NCBI RefSeq assembly: GCF_008805035.1
Contig: NZ_CP038018.1
Span: forward strand, 372,001-436,000
Source of the DNA: Eikenella exigua
GTDB taxonomy: Bacteria > Pseudomonadota > Gammaproteobacteria > Burkholderiales > Neisseriaceae
DNA: 64,000 bases
Direction: 5' to 3'
Shown here: positions 1-8,879 of the stretch, piece by piece
How positions within the stretch are numbered: the first letter of the stretch is position 1
How the letters are laid out: the number at the start of each line of letters is the position of its first letter
Program-made: the position numbers and the translations under genes
Notes under the pieces: generated by a model
What the model was told of the DNA's origin: nothing
What the model saw: only the letters and a program-made list of their open reading frames with translations
The model's database searches: none

Positions 1-39
1 GAGGGTGACGTGGAAGTGTAGATGACTTAGTCTTTTATC

Positions 40-150
40 GCTAAAGCACTTCACTTTATTATTGCGTTGGCTCGCCTTGTTTCATTCCTGTATTGTCTGC
101 GGCTCGCTGCTTGGTATGAAAAAATAATTGCTTTAGCTATAGATTGGAGA
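40..150. repeat. Degenerate Correia-like element in the leading non-coding region
   Basis: Bases 1-437 hold no credible gene. About 40-150 resembles the core of a Correia repeat (GCGTTGGCTCGCCTTG followed by TGTATTGTCTGCGGCTCGC) and is bounded by short arms related to CTAAAGC and GCTTTAG. The same variant arms recur near 23740-23848. The stretch 200-320 is AT-rich and otherwise featureless. Confidence 0.45.
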
Positions 151-455
151 CTGCCTAAAATTTCAGGTAGCCTTTGTGGTGCCTGTTTTATAATCAGCTA
201 AAACTGGCTATATTGGTATAACTATCTGTTTGATAATCTAAAATATAATATATAAGAAATAAACTTGCTATTTAATATTTTATATAGCATAAAATGCTAT
301 AAATATAGAAAACAACAATCAACAGTGTCTGCATGCTGGCTGATTCAGGCAGGAAAACTGCGTAATGCGGCAGCGGCGCAGTTTTGGCAGCGGTTTGGAT
401 GTTTATTTTTGTTAAAATCGCTCTATTCTGAATAGTTTTGGATTATTGCAGTTTT

Positions 456-1793
456 ATGAAATCTCCTGCTTCCTGGTCGTCTAAAATCGGCTTTATCTTA
501 TCTGCCGCCGGCTCTGCCATCGGCTTGGGCGCAATTTGGAAATTCCCCTACACCGCCGGCACCAACGGCGGTGCGGTGTTTGTGCTGATGTTTTTGATTT
601 TCACCGTATTGGTGGCCTTGCCGGTGCAGCTGGCCGAGTTTTATATAGGCCGCAAGAGCGGCAAAAATGCAGTGGATGCGTTTAAAACGCTCGCGCCAAA
701 TAGCCTGTGGCCGTGGATCGGGCGCATGGGTGTGTTTGCCTGCTTTGTTTTGCTGTCGTTCTACAGCGTGGTGGGTGGCTGGGTGTTGAATTATGTGGTG
801 CACGCATTCGATGGCAGCATTCATCCGAATGCGGATTTCGGTGTGCTGTTTGGCAGTACGATTTCCAGCCCGGCAGGCTCAATCGCCTATCAGGGGCTAT
901 TTATGTTGATGACGGTGTGTGTGGTAAAAAGCGGCATTGCGGCGGGAATCGAACGGGCGAACAAATACATGATGCCCGCGCTGTTTGTGTTGCTGCTATT
1001 GCTGGCGGTGCGTTCGCTCACGCTGGATGGCGCGATGGCGGGCATCTCCTTCCTGCTCAAGCCTGATTGGTCGCACTTCACGCCGCAAACCATGCTCACC
1101 GCACTGGGGCAGGCCTTTTTCGCGTTGAGCTTGGGCGTATCCACCATGATTACGTATGCCGCCTATCTGGATAAAAAACAGGATTTGTTCCGTTCGGGCA
1201 ACAGCATTATGTGGATGAATCTGCTGGTGTCTTTATTGGCGGGCTTGGTGATTTTCCCCGCCGTGTTCGCCTTCAACTTTGAGCCGGGGCAGGGGCCGGG
1301 GCTGATTTTCGTGGTGTTGCCTGCCGTGTTTATGAAGCTGCCGCTGGGGCAAATTCTGTTTGCCGTGTTTATGCTGCTGGTGGTATTTGCCACGCTCACT
1401 TCCGCCTTCTCCATGCTGGAAACCGTGATTGCCGCCGCCATCCGCGAAGACGAAAGCAAACGCAGCAAAACCACCTGGCTGATCGGCACGGCGATTTTTA
1501 TTGTCGGCATTCCCTCCGCGCTCTCGTTTGGCGTGCTCTCCGAATGGAAGCTGTTCGGCAAAACGCTGTTTGACCTGTGGGACTACATGATTACCGCACT
1601 GATTATGCCGATCAGCTCGCTTTTGGTGGCGGTGTTTGTGGGCTGGATACAGCAGAAGAGCGATGTGTTCGAACACATGCGTGAAGGCAGCAGCGTGCCG
1701 CAAACCGTGATTGCGCTGTGGCTCAATGCGCTGCGTTTCCTCGCGCCGGTGGCGATTTTGCTGGTGTTTGCCAATACGTTGGGTTGGATTTAA
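456..1793 (+). CDS. Sodium-dependent transporter, NSS/SNF family
   Basis: This is a 445-residue polytopic membrane protein of the neurotransmitter:sodium symporter family, which imports amino acids or related solutes with Na+. The N-terminus has the hallmark GSAIGLGAIWKFPY in the first, unwound helix, followed by a glycine-rich loop and PVQLAEFYIGRKSG. About eleven hydrophobic segments follow, as in short bacterial members such as MhsT. The ATG at 456 is chosen; an in-frame TTG at 438 would add six residues with no better ribosome site. The substrate cannot be told from sequence. The gene stands alone and ends at a bidirectional DUS hairpin. Confidence 0.9.
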   Translation: MKSPASWSSKIGFILSAAGSAIGLGAIWKFPYTAGTNGGAVFVLMFLIFTVLVALPVQLAEFYIGRKSGKNAVDAFKTLAPNSLWPWIGRMGVFACFVLLSFYSVVGGWVLNYVVHAFDGSIHPNADFGVLFGSTISSPAGSIAYQGLFMLMTVCVVKSGIAAGIERANKYMMPALFVLLLLLAVRSLTLDGAMAGISFLLKPDWSHFTPQTMLTALGQAFFALSLGVSTMITYAAYLDKKQDLFRSGNSIMWMNLLVSLLAGLVIFPAVFAFNFEPGQGPGLIFVVLPAVFMKLPLGQILFAVFMLLVVFATLTSAFSMLETVIAAAIREDESKRSKTTWLIGTAIFIVGIPSALSFGVLSEWKLFGKTLFDLWDYMITALIMPISSLLVAVFVGWIQQKSDVFEHMREGSSVPQTVIALWLNALRFLAPVAILLVFANTLGWI

Positions 1794-1931
1794 CGGCTTT
1801 CAGGTAGCCTTATGGAGGGATTCTTATAACTGAAAGCAAATTGGCGAGCCTTAGTCGCTGCGGGATGCAGTAGGGTAAAGCGATACCGTGGCAACGATAG
1901 AGCTTTAGAGCTTTCTCTAAATATAAGCGGT

Positions 1932-1967
1932 AAAAAGGCTACCTGAAATTTCAGGTAGCCTTTTTTT
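1932..1967. terminator. Bidirectional DUS-pair terminator
   Basis: An inverted DUS pair with a very short loop is flanked by A5 on the left and T7 on the right. It serves the transporter gene (+) and the convergent YdiL-like gene (-). Confidence 0.85.
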
Positions 1968-1977
1968 AGTGCCCATA

Positions 1978-2448
1978 TCATCGGGATTGCTCAAATTGCT
2001 CTTGTGCCCAGCGTTGGCGGTTGTCGGGGGTGTCGGCGGGTTGGGCTTGCCCCTGTCGCCAGTTGCGGTAGGCTTCGGCATCGAAGGCAATCACCCGACC
2101 GCCCATGGCGGCCACTTCGCCGGCCACGCTTTGGCTGATGCGCCAAGAGGCTAGGTCGGGGCAGGCGTTTGGTTCGGGATACCATAGCACCACCACGGCA
2201 TTGCCGCCCTGCATTTGGGCTTCGATTTGTTCGGCATACTGGTCGATGGCTTGGTATTTCTGGTTGAGGCGGGTTTCTACGGCGCGAACCACGTGTAGGG
2301 GGATGGGGGCGGCGCCATTTTCCCATTGTGCCCATTTTTCGGCAGAAGCGCCGTGGGGGAAATCGACATTGGCGGCAAGAGCTTGGCCGGCTTCGGCTTG
2401 GGTGAGGCCGAGGTTGCGGCGCAGGGCTTTGAGTTCGATGGGGAACAT
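1978..2448 (-). CDS. YdiL-like (DUF1870) helix-turn-helix protein
   Basis: The 156-residue product starts MFPIELKALRRNLGLTQ, an XRE-like helix-turn-helix, and has WAQWENGAAPIP, the pattern of the E. coli YdiL/DUF1870 family (WRQWENG, IP). The second half has SWRISQSVAGEVAAMGGRV, matching the family's W-x-I-x-QSVAAE segment. It is longer than YdiL by a charged, Gln-rich tail. It lies 19 bp downstream of tcdA on the same strand and is probably cotranscribed. The family is presumed to be DNA-binding; no target is known. Confidence 0.7.
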   Translation of the reverse strand: MFPIELKALRRNLGLTQAEAGQALAANVDFPHGASAEKWAQWENGAAPIPLHVVRAVETRLNQKYQAIDQYAEQIEAQMQGGNAVVVLWYPEPNACPDLASWRISQSVAGEVAAMGGRVIAFDAEAYRNWRQGQAQPADTPDNRQRWAQEQFEQSR

Positions 2449-2467
2449 GGTTTTCCTTTTGGGTTGG

Positions 2468-3244
2468 TTATTTAATTTGTGCGGCCAAGTGTTCTATTGC
2501 TGCCTGTGCGCAAAACAGGCCGAAGGCGGCGGTAACCAGCATGCTCGCGCCGTAGCCCGCGCAAGACAATCCTTGCGGTGCGGTGTCGGTTTCGCAGGCG
2601 GTGCCGGTTTGCGGCGGGGTGACGTTTTCTTCGGAATAGATGCAGCTCACTTTCATGCGCTCTTTCGGATCGCGCGGAAAGCCGTGGTGGCGGCGCAGGG
2701 TGTAGCGCAGGTTGGAAAGCAGCGGGTCGTGGGTGGTGCGGGCGAGGTCGGCGCGGCGGATGAGGGCGGGGTCGCGCTGGCCTCCTGCACCGCCGGACAC
2801 CACAAAGGCCTGCTTTTTCGCCACAAAATGGGCGGCCATGGCGGCCTTCACGCACACTTGGTCGATGGCATCGATCACAAAATCAAACGGCTCGGCAAAT
2901 AAGGTTTGCACGTTTTCCGCATCCACAAAATCTTCGATTTCATGCACGGTGCAGGCGGGGTTGATTTGCAGGATGCGCCAGTGCAGCGCGGTTACTTTGG
3001 GCAGGCCGAAATTGTCGGTGAGTGCGTGGAGCTGGCGGTTGGTGTTGGATTCGGCTACGTTGTCCAAATCAATCAGCGTGAGCCGGCCGATGCCGCTGCG
3101 CGCCAGCGCCTCCACCGCCCAAGAGCCCACGCCGCCCACGCCCACCACGCAAACATGGGCTTGGGCAAAGCATTGCAGGGCGGCAGAGCCGTAGAGGCGG
3201 GAAATGCCGCCGAAGCGGCGCTCGTTTGGGGCGGGAGTAATCAT
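2468..3244 (-). CDS. tcdA: tRNA threonylcarbamoyladenosine dehydratase TcdA
   Basis: The product is a 258-residue E1-like ATP-dependent enzyme that cyclises t6A37 to ct6A in ANN-decoding tRNAs. The start RRFGGISRLYG is typical of YgdL/CsdL. The Rossmann nucleotide loop VVGVGGVGSWAVEALARSG lies at about residues 32-50, and the acidic DLDNVAESNTNRQ that orients ATP follows. The C-terminus has the family's GYGASMLVTAAFG segment. Length is as expected. The YdiL-like gene follows directly on the same strand. Confidence 0.93.
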   Translation of the reverse strand: MITPAPNERRFGGISRLYGSAALQCFAQAHVCVVGVGGVGSWAVEALARSGIGRLTLIDLDNVAESNTNRQLHALTDNFGLPKVTALHWRILQINPACTVHEIEDFVDAENVQTLFAEPFDFVIDAIDQVCVKAAMAAHFVAKKQAFVVSGGAGGQRDPALIRRADLARTTHDPLLSNLRYTLRRHHGFPRDPKERMKVSCIYSEENVTPPQTGTACETDTAPQGLSCAGYGASMLVTAAFGLFCAQAAIEHLAAQIK

Positions 3245-3386
3245 CGGGATAAGTCAAAAAACAGGTAGAAAAAATGGCACATTCGGTGCATCGGTATTAT
3301 ACTGTAAACGTATCAGGAAGAGACCCGTCCGGCGGCTGTAGCCTCTGCGCGGAAGCATTGAAATATCGTTCACTAGGAGAAAGCTT

Positions 3387-3851
3387 ATGTATCAACATAT
3401 CGTGATTGCAGTAGACGGCAGCCGCACCTCCCAACACGCGCTCAAACAGGCCTGCGGCCTGGCTCAGTCCACCGGCGCGGCACTCACTTTGGTGCATGTG
3501 GCCAACCCCGCCGAATACGTGGCCACCGTTGCCCCCGAGTTTTTGCAGTATGAAAACTACGAAACCGCTGCCACCGAACAAGGCAACGCCATTTTGGATG
3601 CCGCCATCAAACAGGCGCGCACCGCCTTGGGCGAAGATGCAAAACTCGGCCGCCACCTGCTTGTGATCAGCAAAAATGCACGCGATATGGCCAAAAGCCT
3701 GGTGGATTATGCCGCCGAGCAGAAAGCCGACCTGCTGGTGCTGGGCACACACGGCCGCACCGGCCTGATGCACCTCCTGATGGGTAGCTTCGCCGAAACC
3801 GTGATGCGCGAAACCCGCCTGCCGCTTTTGATTATCCGCCGCGAAGCATAA
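3387..3851 (+). CDS. Universal stress protein, UspA family
   Basis: A 154-residue cytoplasmic Usp domain begins MYQHIVIAVDGS. It has the ATP-binding signature G-x2-G-x9-G-S in GTHGRTGLMHLLMGS near residues 124-138, so it is of the nucleotide-binding type. Family members help survival in stationary phase and under oxidative or membrane stress. The ATG is preceded by AGGAGA at good spacing. It is monocistronic and ends at a DUS-pair terminator. Confidence 0.9.
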   Translation: MYQHIVIAVDGSRTSQHALKQACGLAQSTGAALTLVHVANPAEYVATVAPEFLQYENYETAATEQGNAILDAAIKQARTALGEDAKLGRHLLVISKNARDMAKSLVDYAAEQKADLLVLGTHGRTGLMHLLMGSFAETVMRETRLPLLIIRREA

Positions 3852-3873
3852 GGCTGAGGATTGAGGCAGGATT

Positions 3874-3907
3874 AGAGGCTACCTGAAAGTTTCAGGTAGC
3901 CTCTTTT
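3874..3907 (+). terminator. DUS-pair terminator after the usp gene
   Basis: GAGGCTACCTGAAA and its complement form a tight hairpin followed by TCTTTT, 23 bp after the usp stop codon. Confidence 0.8.
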
Positions 3908-3953
3908 GATATTGTCTAGGTCGGGCATTGATGCTCGACCTATGCGTTTGGTT

Positions 3954-4367
3954 TTAGATTTCGTTGCAGTTAATCCGCCATTCCTTGGTGTATTCCCAAT
4001 GGTAGTCCACTACGATGTCGTTGGCGTCGGTGTAGTAGGTTTGGTAGAGATTTCGCCCGTAGCAGACATCGCTATAGTAGTTGGTAATGATGGGGCCGTT
4101 TTGGCTGCTGCCTTCGGATTGACGGCCGGCGTAGCGGGTGCGGTAGTATTTGTAGGTGTAGGCATAGCGGTTGTTGCCTACTCTGCTGCGGCCGGAATTG
4201 GGCTGGCCGCCGTGTTCTCGGAACACTTCGCTGATGTGCTGACCAACTTGGCGTTTCATGTTGTCGTCTACTGAGGCGCAGCCGGCAAACAGGAAAACAG
4301 CGCCGGCAACCAGGCAGAGTCGCAACAGGTTTCGGGCGGGGTGTGCAGGGGGTGGATGGGCTTGCAT
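3954..4367 (-). CDS. Putative lipoprotein of unknown function
   Basis: The 137-residue product has a signal peptide with a lipobox, VFLFAGC, so Cys30 or thereabouts should be lipidated after cleavage by LspA. The mature part is hydrophilic and rich in Tyr and Asn (NNRYAYTYKYYRTRYAG, TNYYSDVCYGRNLYQTYY). Two more cysteines, one in DVCYG and one in RINCNEI near the C-terminus, could form a disulphide. No family is recognised. Its small size, charged Tyr-rich repeats and final Cys are typical of small neisserial outer-membrane lipoproteins. An ATG at good distance from GGAGA supports the start. Confidence 0.6.
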   Translation of the reverse strand: MQAHPPPAHPARNLLRLCLVAGAVFLFAGCASVDDNMKRQVGQHISEVFREHGGQPNSGRSRVGNNRYAYTYKYYRTRYAGRQSEGSSQNGPIITNYYSDVCYGRNLYQTYYTDANDIVVDYHWEYTKEWRINCNEI

Positions 4368-4428
4368 GGTTGGTCTCCTTGCGGGTTGAAATTAAGGGAA
4401 TAATACCAATGGCGGGATGTGCTGACAA

Positions 4429-4462
4429 GAAGGCTGCCTGAAAGTTTCAGGTAGCCTATTTT
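4429..4462 (-). terminator. DUS-pair terminator after hemW
   Basis: AGGCTGCCTGAAA pairs with TTTCAGGTAGCCT with one mismatch, flanked by A/T runs, about 130 bp downstream of the hemW stop. The left arm is the AGGCTGCCTGAA variant. Confidence 0.55.
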
Positions 4463-4593
4463 GCATGTTGTTTGACCTAGGGCAATTTATTGCTGCCGAC
4501 ATGCTGAAAAAGAGATGGATTTGGGGTTTGGCTCGCTCATTGGGTAGAAACCTAAATGATGGTTTCAGGTAGCCTCTGCACGGGGGAGCGGGT

Positions 4594-5766
4594 TTACAAA
4601 AACAGTTGCAGCAAATCGTTCAGGTAGCGTTGGCCGCGTTCGGTGGGGCGCAAGAGGGTGGGGTCGGGGTCGATGAGGCCGAGCCGGGTGGCTTCCTGCA
4701 GGGGGCGGGCGATGGCGGCGAGGCTGTGGCCGGTGCGCTCTTGGAACAGGTGGGCAGGTACGCCGGCGGTTAGGCGCATGGCGTTGAGCATGAATTCGAA
4801 GGGCAGCTCGCTTGAGGCTACCTGAAAGCGTTCGACGGCATCGGCGGGGTTGCCCTGCATGGCGGCGAGGTAGCTGCGCGGGTGGCGGGCGCGGGTGGTG
4901 CGCATGATGCCGCTGTGGTTGCTGATTTTGCCGTGTGCGCCAGCGCCGATGCCGATGTAGTCGCCGAATTGCCAGTAGTTGAGGTTGTGGCGGCATTGCT
5001 GGCCGTTTTTGGCGAAGGCGCTGGTTTCGTAGCGCTCGAAGCCGGCATCAAGTAGGGTGTGGTGCACGGCTTGTTCGATGGTGTAGGCGGTGTCTTCTTC
5101 GGGGATACCGGGGGGCGGGGTGCGGCCGAAGGAGGTGTTGGGCTCCATGGTGAGGTAGTAGGCGCTGATGTGGGATACGCCGAAGGAGAGGGCGGTTTCG
5201 GCATCGCGCTGCGCTTCTTCGGGGGTTTGGCGCGGCAGGGCATACATGATGTCGGTGTTCACGCGGGGGAAGATGGCGAGCGCGGCTTCGATGGCGGCGC
5301 GGGCTTCATCGCCGTTGTGGATGCGGCCGAGGGCTTGCAGTTTGGCGTTGTTGAAGCTTTGGATACCGAGAGAAAGGCGGGTGATGCCTGCTTCGGCATA
5401 GCCTTGGAAGCGCGCTTGCTCGAAGGTGCCGGGGTTGGCTTCGAGGGTGATTTCGGCTTCGGGCTGCAATCGCACCAGGGCGCGCACACCGCTGAGCAGG
5501 CGGTGGATGGATTCGGCGGAAAATATGCTGGGGGTGCCGCCGCCGATGAAGATGGTTTCCACAGGCCGCTCCCAGATGTGGGGCAGTTCGTGTTGCAGGT
5601 CGGTGAGCAGGGCGTTGATGTAGGCGGTTTCGTCGGTGTCGGGCTTGAGGCGGTGAGAGTTGAAGTCGCAATAGGGGCATTTTTGGATGCACCAGGGGAT
5701 GTGGATATAGAGCGAGAGCGGGGGCAGGGCGCTGAGGCCGGAGCCGGGGGCTTGCAGTAGGGGCAT
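4594..5766 (-). CDS. hemW: Radical SAM haem chaperone HemW
   Basis: The 390-residue protein belongs to the HemN-like branch without coproporphyrinogen oxidase activity. The iron-sulphur motif is CIQKCPYCDF (CxxxCxxC) at about residues 27-36, with FIGGGTPS and a later IQSFN segment typical of the family. HemW binds haem and transfers it to respiratory proteins. The short N-terminus before the cysteine motif separates it from HemN. A DUS encodes part of the C-terminal helix (ERFQVASSE). A frameshifted periplasmic gene lies 30 bp upstream on the same strand. Confidence 0.9.
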   Translation of the reverse strand: MPLLQAPGSGLSALPPLSLYIHIPWCIQKCPYCDFNSHRLKPDTDETAYINALLTDLQHELPHIWERPVETIFIGGGTPSIFSAESIHRLLSGVRALVRLQPEAEITLEANPGTFEQARFQGYAEAGITRLSLGIQSFNNAKLQALGRIHNGDEARAAIEAALAIFPRVNTDIMYALPRQTPEEAQRDAETALSFGVSHISAYYLTMEPNTSFGRTPPPGIPEEDTAYTIEQAVHHTLLDAGFERYETSAFAKNGQQCRHNLNYWQFGDYIGIGAGAHGKISNHSGIMRTTRARHPRSYLAAMQGNPADAVERFQVASSELPFEFMLNAMRLTAGVPAHLFQERTGHSLAAIARPLQEATRLGLIDPDPTLLRPTERGQRYLNDLLQLFL

Positions 5767-5796
5767 GGTGTGGCGATTGGTTTTTAAAATAACGGG

Positions 5797-6232
5797 TTAT
5801 TCGGCTTGGAAGGCTACCTGAAAAACTTGGCTGCCGATGCGGATGTCTGCCAGGTAGCCGTCGCGGCGGTCGGTGCACACGGGCAAGCGGATTTGGGCGG
5901 CGAGCCAGGAGCCGTCGGCCTGGCGCTTAAGCGGGAAGCGGTTGAAGCCCATGTCCATGCCATCCATGCTGAACTCACTTCTGCCTGCTGCACTTGGGGC
6001 GGCACGTTTTCCAGGGTGATGTCGAAGGGGCGGTGGCGTGCGGCGGCAAAGCGGATGCGGCTGCCGTTGGGCAGGGTACAGCCTTGGCGCGGGTCGCAAT
6101 CGGTTTGCACCACTGTTTCGGCAGCGGGCTGTCGCCCGGCACGCCATTGGCGTACGGCGAAATGGCCGCCGGCCAGCAGCAACAGCGCGGCGAAGGCAAG
6201 CAGGATTTTGGTGCGGGTGGGGAGAGGGGCAT
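5797..6232 (-). pseudogene. Frameshifted small periplasmic/membrane-anchored protein gene
   Basis: A single protein can be read only by joining frames. An ATG at 6232 (MPLSPP) must shift within its C-rich start into TKILLAFAALLLLAGGH, a signal anchor. That frame continues through ENVPPQVQQAEV, and near 5970 a second shift of one base is needed to reach EFSMDGMDMGFNRFPLKRQ and the C-terminus ending QVAFQAE. The MGFNRF and LPVCTD parts resemble small FixH/YtkA-like periplasmic proteins that often precede hemW in Neisseriaceae, but the match is weak. Two indels could be real decay or sequencing errors in homopolymers. Confidence 0.55.
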
Positions 6233-6324
6233 GAGAGGCTACCTGAAAAAGTTTGGGCGGGTTATCTGAATTCGAAAAGCATTATTGCAAAATTATCGGC
6301 AAAGGCTACCTGAAATTATCTTCA

Positions 6325-7425
6325 CTACCCCCGCACCACCGCCTGCGCCCCTGCCGCAAGCCAGCGTTCGGCATAGCGCGCCGCTATATCGGCATTGGCA
6401 GGCAGTAGTACCAGCGGCAGTGGCACGCCTTCGGCCAGCGCGGCGCAGGCTTGTTCCGCCGCGGTTGCGTTATCTGCCGGCCACACGGCGGCTTCGGCTT
6501 GGGTGATGGCTGCGGCGGCAATGTCGCCCGCTGAGCGCACCAGCGGCCAGTGGCGCACATCGTCCGGCGTGTTGGCAGCCAAATCGGCTAAGTCCGCCAG
6601 CAGGCGGCTGCCCGGCGGCGGGTTGGCGGTATGAAGCGGCAGCACGCAAAAGCCGTCTGCCGCGTGCAAACCCTCATTCAGGCTACCTGAAAACTGCGTG
6701 GGCAAAACCAGTGCCGCTAGCAGCGCGGCATTGGCCGGCAGCATGGGCGACACATCATAACGCCCCGGCTGTTGCCAGCGCCATTGCTGGCCTTCGCGCG
6801 CCTGCAATTCGCCGCGCCAGCCGTTGGCCGGTACGCGGAAAAAACGCAGCCGCACATGGGCGTGTTCGTAGCTGTGGGTTTTGGCGAGCCACGGCACGGC
6901 GCTGTGGATTTGGATGCCCAGCTCTTCGGCAAACTCGCGGCGCAATGCTGCCAACTCGCTCTCGCCCGCCTCCACCTTACCGCCGGCAAATTCCCAATAG
7001 CCCGCATAAGCCTTGCCTGCGGGGCGCGAACTGAGCAGCACCTCGCCGCGACGGTTATACACAATGCCAGCCACCACTTGCAGCAGCGGGCGGGGGTCGG
7101 CCTCGGCCGGGGCGATGCGGGTGTGGTAGAGCCAGTCGATGCACTCCTGCAACATGGCGGGCAAGCGGCTGATTTCTCGGGTGTACTCCTTGCGCAGCGG
7201 GCGTTCCCAATCTTGGTTTTCCACCAGCATCACGGCAAACTGCCCGCTCGGGGCGGCAGCGGCATACCAGCCCGCATCGAGCAGATATTGCCCGCCGCAA
7301 AAGCTAATTTGCAGCAGGTCTTCGCCTAAAAGCAGTTTAGCCGGGTCGTCGTCGGGGTGTTCCAGCAGCCAGAAGAAATTGTCGTAGGTGATGGTTCCGT
7401 TGCGGAGGTTGAGGGTTTGGGGCAT
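6325..7425 (-). CDS. MutT-type Nudix hydrolase with extra N- and C-terminal domains
   Basis: This 366-residue protein has three parts. Residues 1-115 form an unfamiliar domain rich in aromatic residues. Residues about 118-245 are a Nudix hydrolase with the complete box GKVEAGESELAALRREF followed by AEELGI (G-x5-E-x7-RE-x2-EE-x-G-I). This suits an 8-oxo-dGTP pyrophosphatase that cleans the nucleotide pool. The last ~115 residues look like a short, degenerate thiamine-phosphate-synthase (TenI-like) half barrel, as found fused to MutT in other beta- and gammaproteobacteria. The linker between the second and third parts contains a DUS (TQFSGSLNE). Confidence 0.75.
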   Translation of the reverse strand: MPQTLNLRNGTITYDNFFWLLEHPDDDPAKLLLGEDLLQISFCGGQYLLDAGWYAAAAPSGQFAVMLVENQDWERPLRKEYTREISRLPAMLQECIDWLYHTRIAPAEADPRPLLQVVAGIVYNRRGEVLLSSRPAGKAYAGYWEFAGGKVEAGESELAALRREFAEELGIQIHSAVPWLAKTHSYEHAHVRLRFFRVPANGWRGELQAREGQQWRWQQPGRYDVSPMLPANAALLAALVLPTQFSGSLNEGLHAADGFCVLPLHTANPPPGSRLLADLADLAANTPDDVRHWPLVRSAGDIAAAAITQAEAAVWPADNATAAEQACAALAEGVPLPLVLLPANADIAARYAERWLAAGAQAVVRG

Positions 7426-7607
7426 GGTGTGGCGGTGGGAGGGATAAACGCGGGCAGTTTACTGGAGCGGGCGTGCTCGGGCAACGGCGGCGTTTCAGGT
7501 AGCCTGCAATGGGTGGGTGGGTACTGGCTTAGACGTTATTAGACGCCAAATGTACAATTAGACAAAATGCAGTACAATAATGGCTAATCCCACACAAAGG
7601 CACCCGT

Positions 7608-8690
7608 ATGGAAGACCCTCTCTATTTTCCCAGAACAGAATTGGCCGCCGCCCTGCTCAGCAGCCTGAAAAGCGGTGTATCCAACGCATTCACGCTGTTT
7701 GCCCCGCGCCGCATGGGCAAAACGCAATTCCTCACCAACGATATTGCCCCGGCCGCCGAGAAAAACGGCTTTAATGTGTTTTACTTCTCTTTTATGGACA
7801 ACAAAGACAGCACCAGCACTGCGCAGTTTTTCCATGAAGCCCTACACCGTTTTGCCTTGGAAACCCGCACCGGCAACGGCGTGAAAACCTTTTTCGGCAG
7901 CCTAACCAAAATAGACGTGTTGGGCGTGGGCCTGGAGCGCGAAACGCCGCCGCGCGACCTGCCGGGCATCAGCGAAATCATCGCCTATATTGCCGCCGAC
8001 AGCCGCCCCACCTTGCTGCTGCTAGACGAAGCGCAAGAATTGGCGCGGCTGCCGAATACCGAAGGCATGATACGCAGCTTGCGAACCGGCCTGGATATCA
8101 ACCAAAGCCGCGTGAAAACCCTGTTTACCGGCAGCAGCACCAACGGCCTGCGCGCCATGTTCAACGACATCAAGGCTCCCTTCTTCCACTTTTCCCATGC
8201 GCTGGATTTCCCCACCTTGGGGCAGGATTTCATCGATTTTTTGGCCGGCGTTTATCACGACCGAACCGGGCAGCAGCTGGATGTGGAGAAGTTTTATGCC
8301 ATTTTCGAGCAGTTTAATAAAAGCCCGATGTATATCCGCGCCGTGATTCAAGACATGATCATCAACCCCGCTCTCAGCCTGGAAGCCGCCGCGCAAGTGC
8401 GGCTCGGGCAGATGCAGGAAAACAGCAATATTCCGATGCAGTGGAAAGCATTAAGCGCCATCGAGCGGCTGCTGCTGCAATCGATGGCGCAGGGGGAGGT
8501 GAGCCCGTATGGCGCGGAATTCAGAGAACAGGCCGCCCGGATATTGGGCGTGGAAAGCGTGAAAGTGAGCACTGTGCAAAGCGCCATCAGAAAGCTGCAA
8601 CGCAAAGATATGATCAGCAAATTCGGCAACAGCGCGTTTCAAATCAACAATCCTTTGCTGCAAATGTGGCTGAGTGAGAATGCGGAATAA
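7608..8690 (+). CDS. Orphan AAA-type ATPase with C-terminal winged helix
   Basis: The 360-residue product has a P-loop, APRRMGKTQF (residues ~32-41), a Walker B stretch TLLLLDEAQELA and a probable sensor segment LFTGSSTNGL. The C-terminal ~80 residues look like a winged helix (LGVESVKVSTVQSAIRKLQR). This order is like STAND/archaeal-type ATPases and ExeA-like proteins. The partner and role are unknown. It stands alone, preceded by an AT-rich stretch with repeated TTAGAC motifs (7530-7565), and is not obviously part of a defence operon. Confidence 0.7.
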   Translation: MEDPLYFPRTELAAALLSSLKSGVSNAFTLFAPRRMGKTQFLTNDIAPAAEKNGFNVFYFSFMDNKDSTSTAQFFHEALHRFALETRTGNGVKTFFGSLTKIDVLGVGLERETPPRDLPGISEIIAYIAADSRPTLLLLDEAQELARLPNTEGMIRSLRTGLDINQSRVKTLFTGSSTNGLRAMFNDIKAPFFHFSHALDFPTLGQDFIDFLAGVYHDRTGQQLDVEKFYAIFEQFNKSPMYIRAVIQDMIINPALSLEAAAQVRLGQMQENSNIPMQWKALSAIERLLLQSMAQGEVSPYGAEFREQAARILGVESVKVSTVQSAIRKLQRKDMISKFGNSAFQINNPLLQMWLSENAE

Positions 8691-8802
8691 GTGCCAGTGC
8701 ACGTTTGCGGTGTTGCAGCGGAGAGCACAAACCTGCGGTTGGCCAGCATTCTCCTAATGTGGGGGATAGTTTTCAGGTAGCCTTCAAGCAGCGGGAGAGA
8801 TG

Positions 8803-8830
8803 TTTACAATATCTTGTATTTTGTTACAAT
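8803..8830 (+). promoter_or_regulatory. Probable sigma-70 promoter of the first DUF4189 gene
   Basis: TTTACA (8803-8808) and TACAAT (8825-8830) are separated by 16 bp, about 50 bp upstream of the ATG. The same pair with the same spacing precedes the second DUF4189 copy. Confidence 0.6.
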
Positions 8831-8879
8831 CCGATCATCGGCAATACCCTTATTCCCCTTTCCAAACAGGAGCGGCAAG

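Noticed and set aside
2105..2902. A 265-codon plus-strand ORF
   Set aside because: It lies opposite the YdiL-like and tcdA genes and has no domain or ribosome site.
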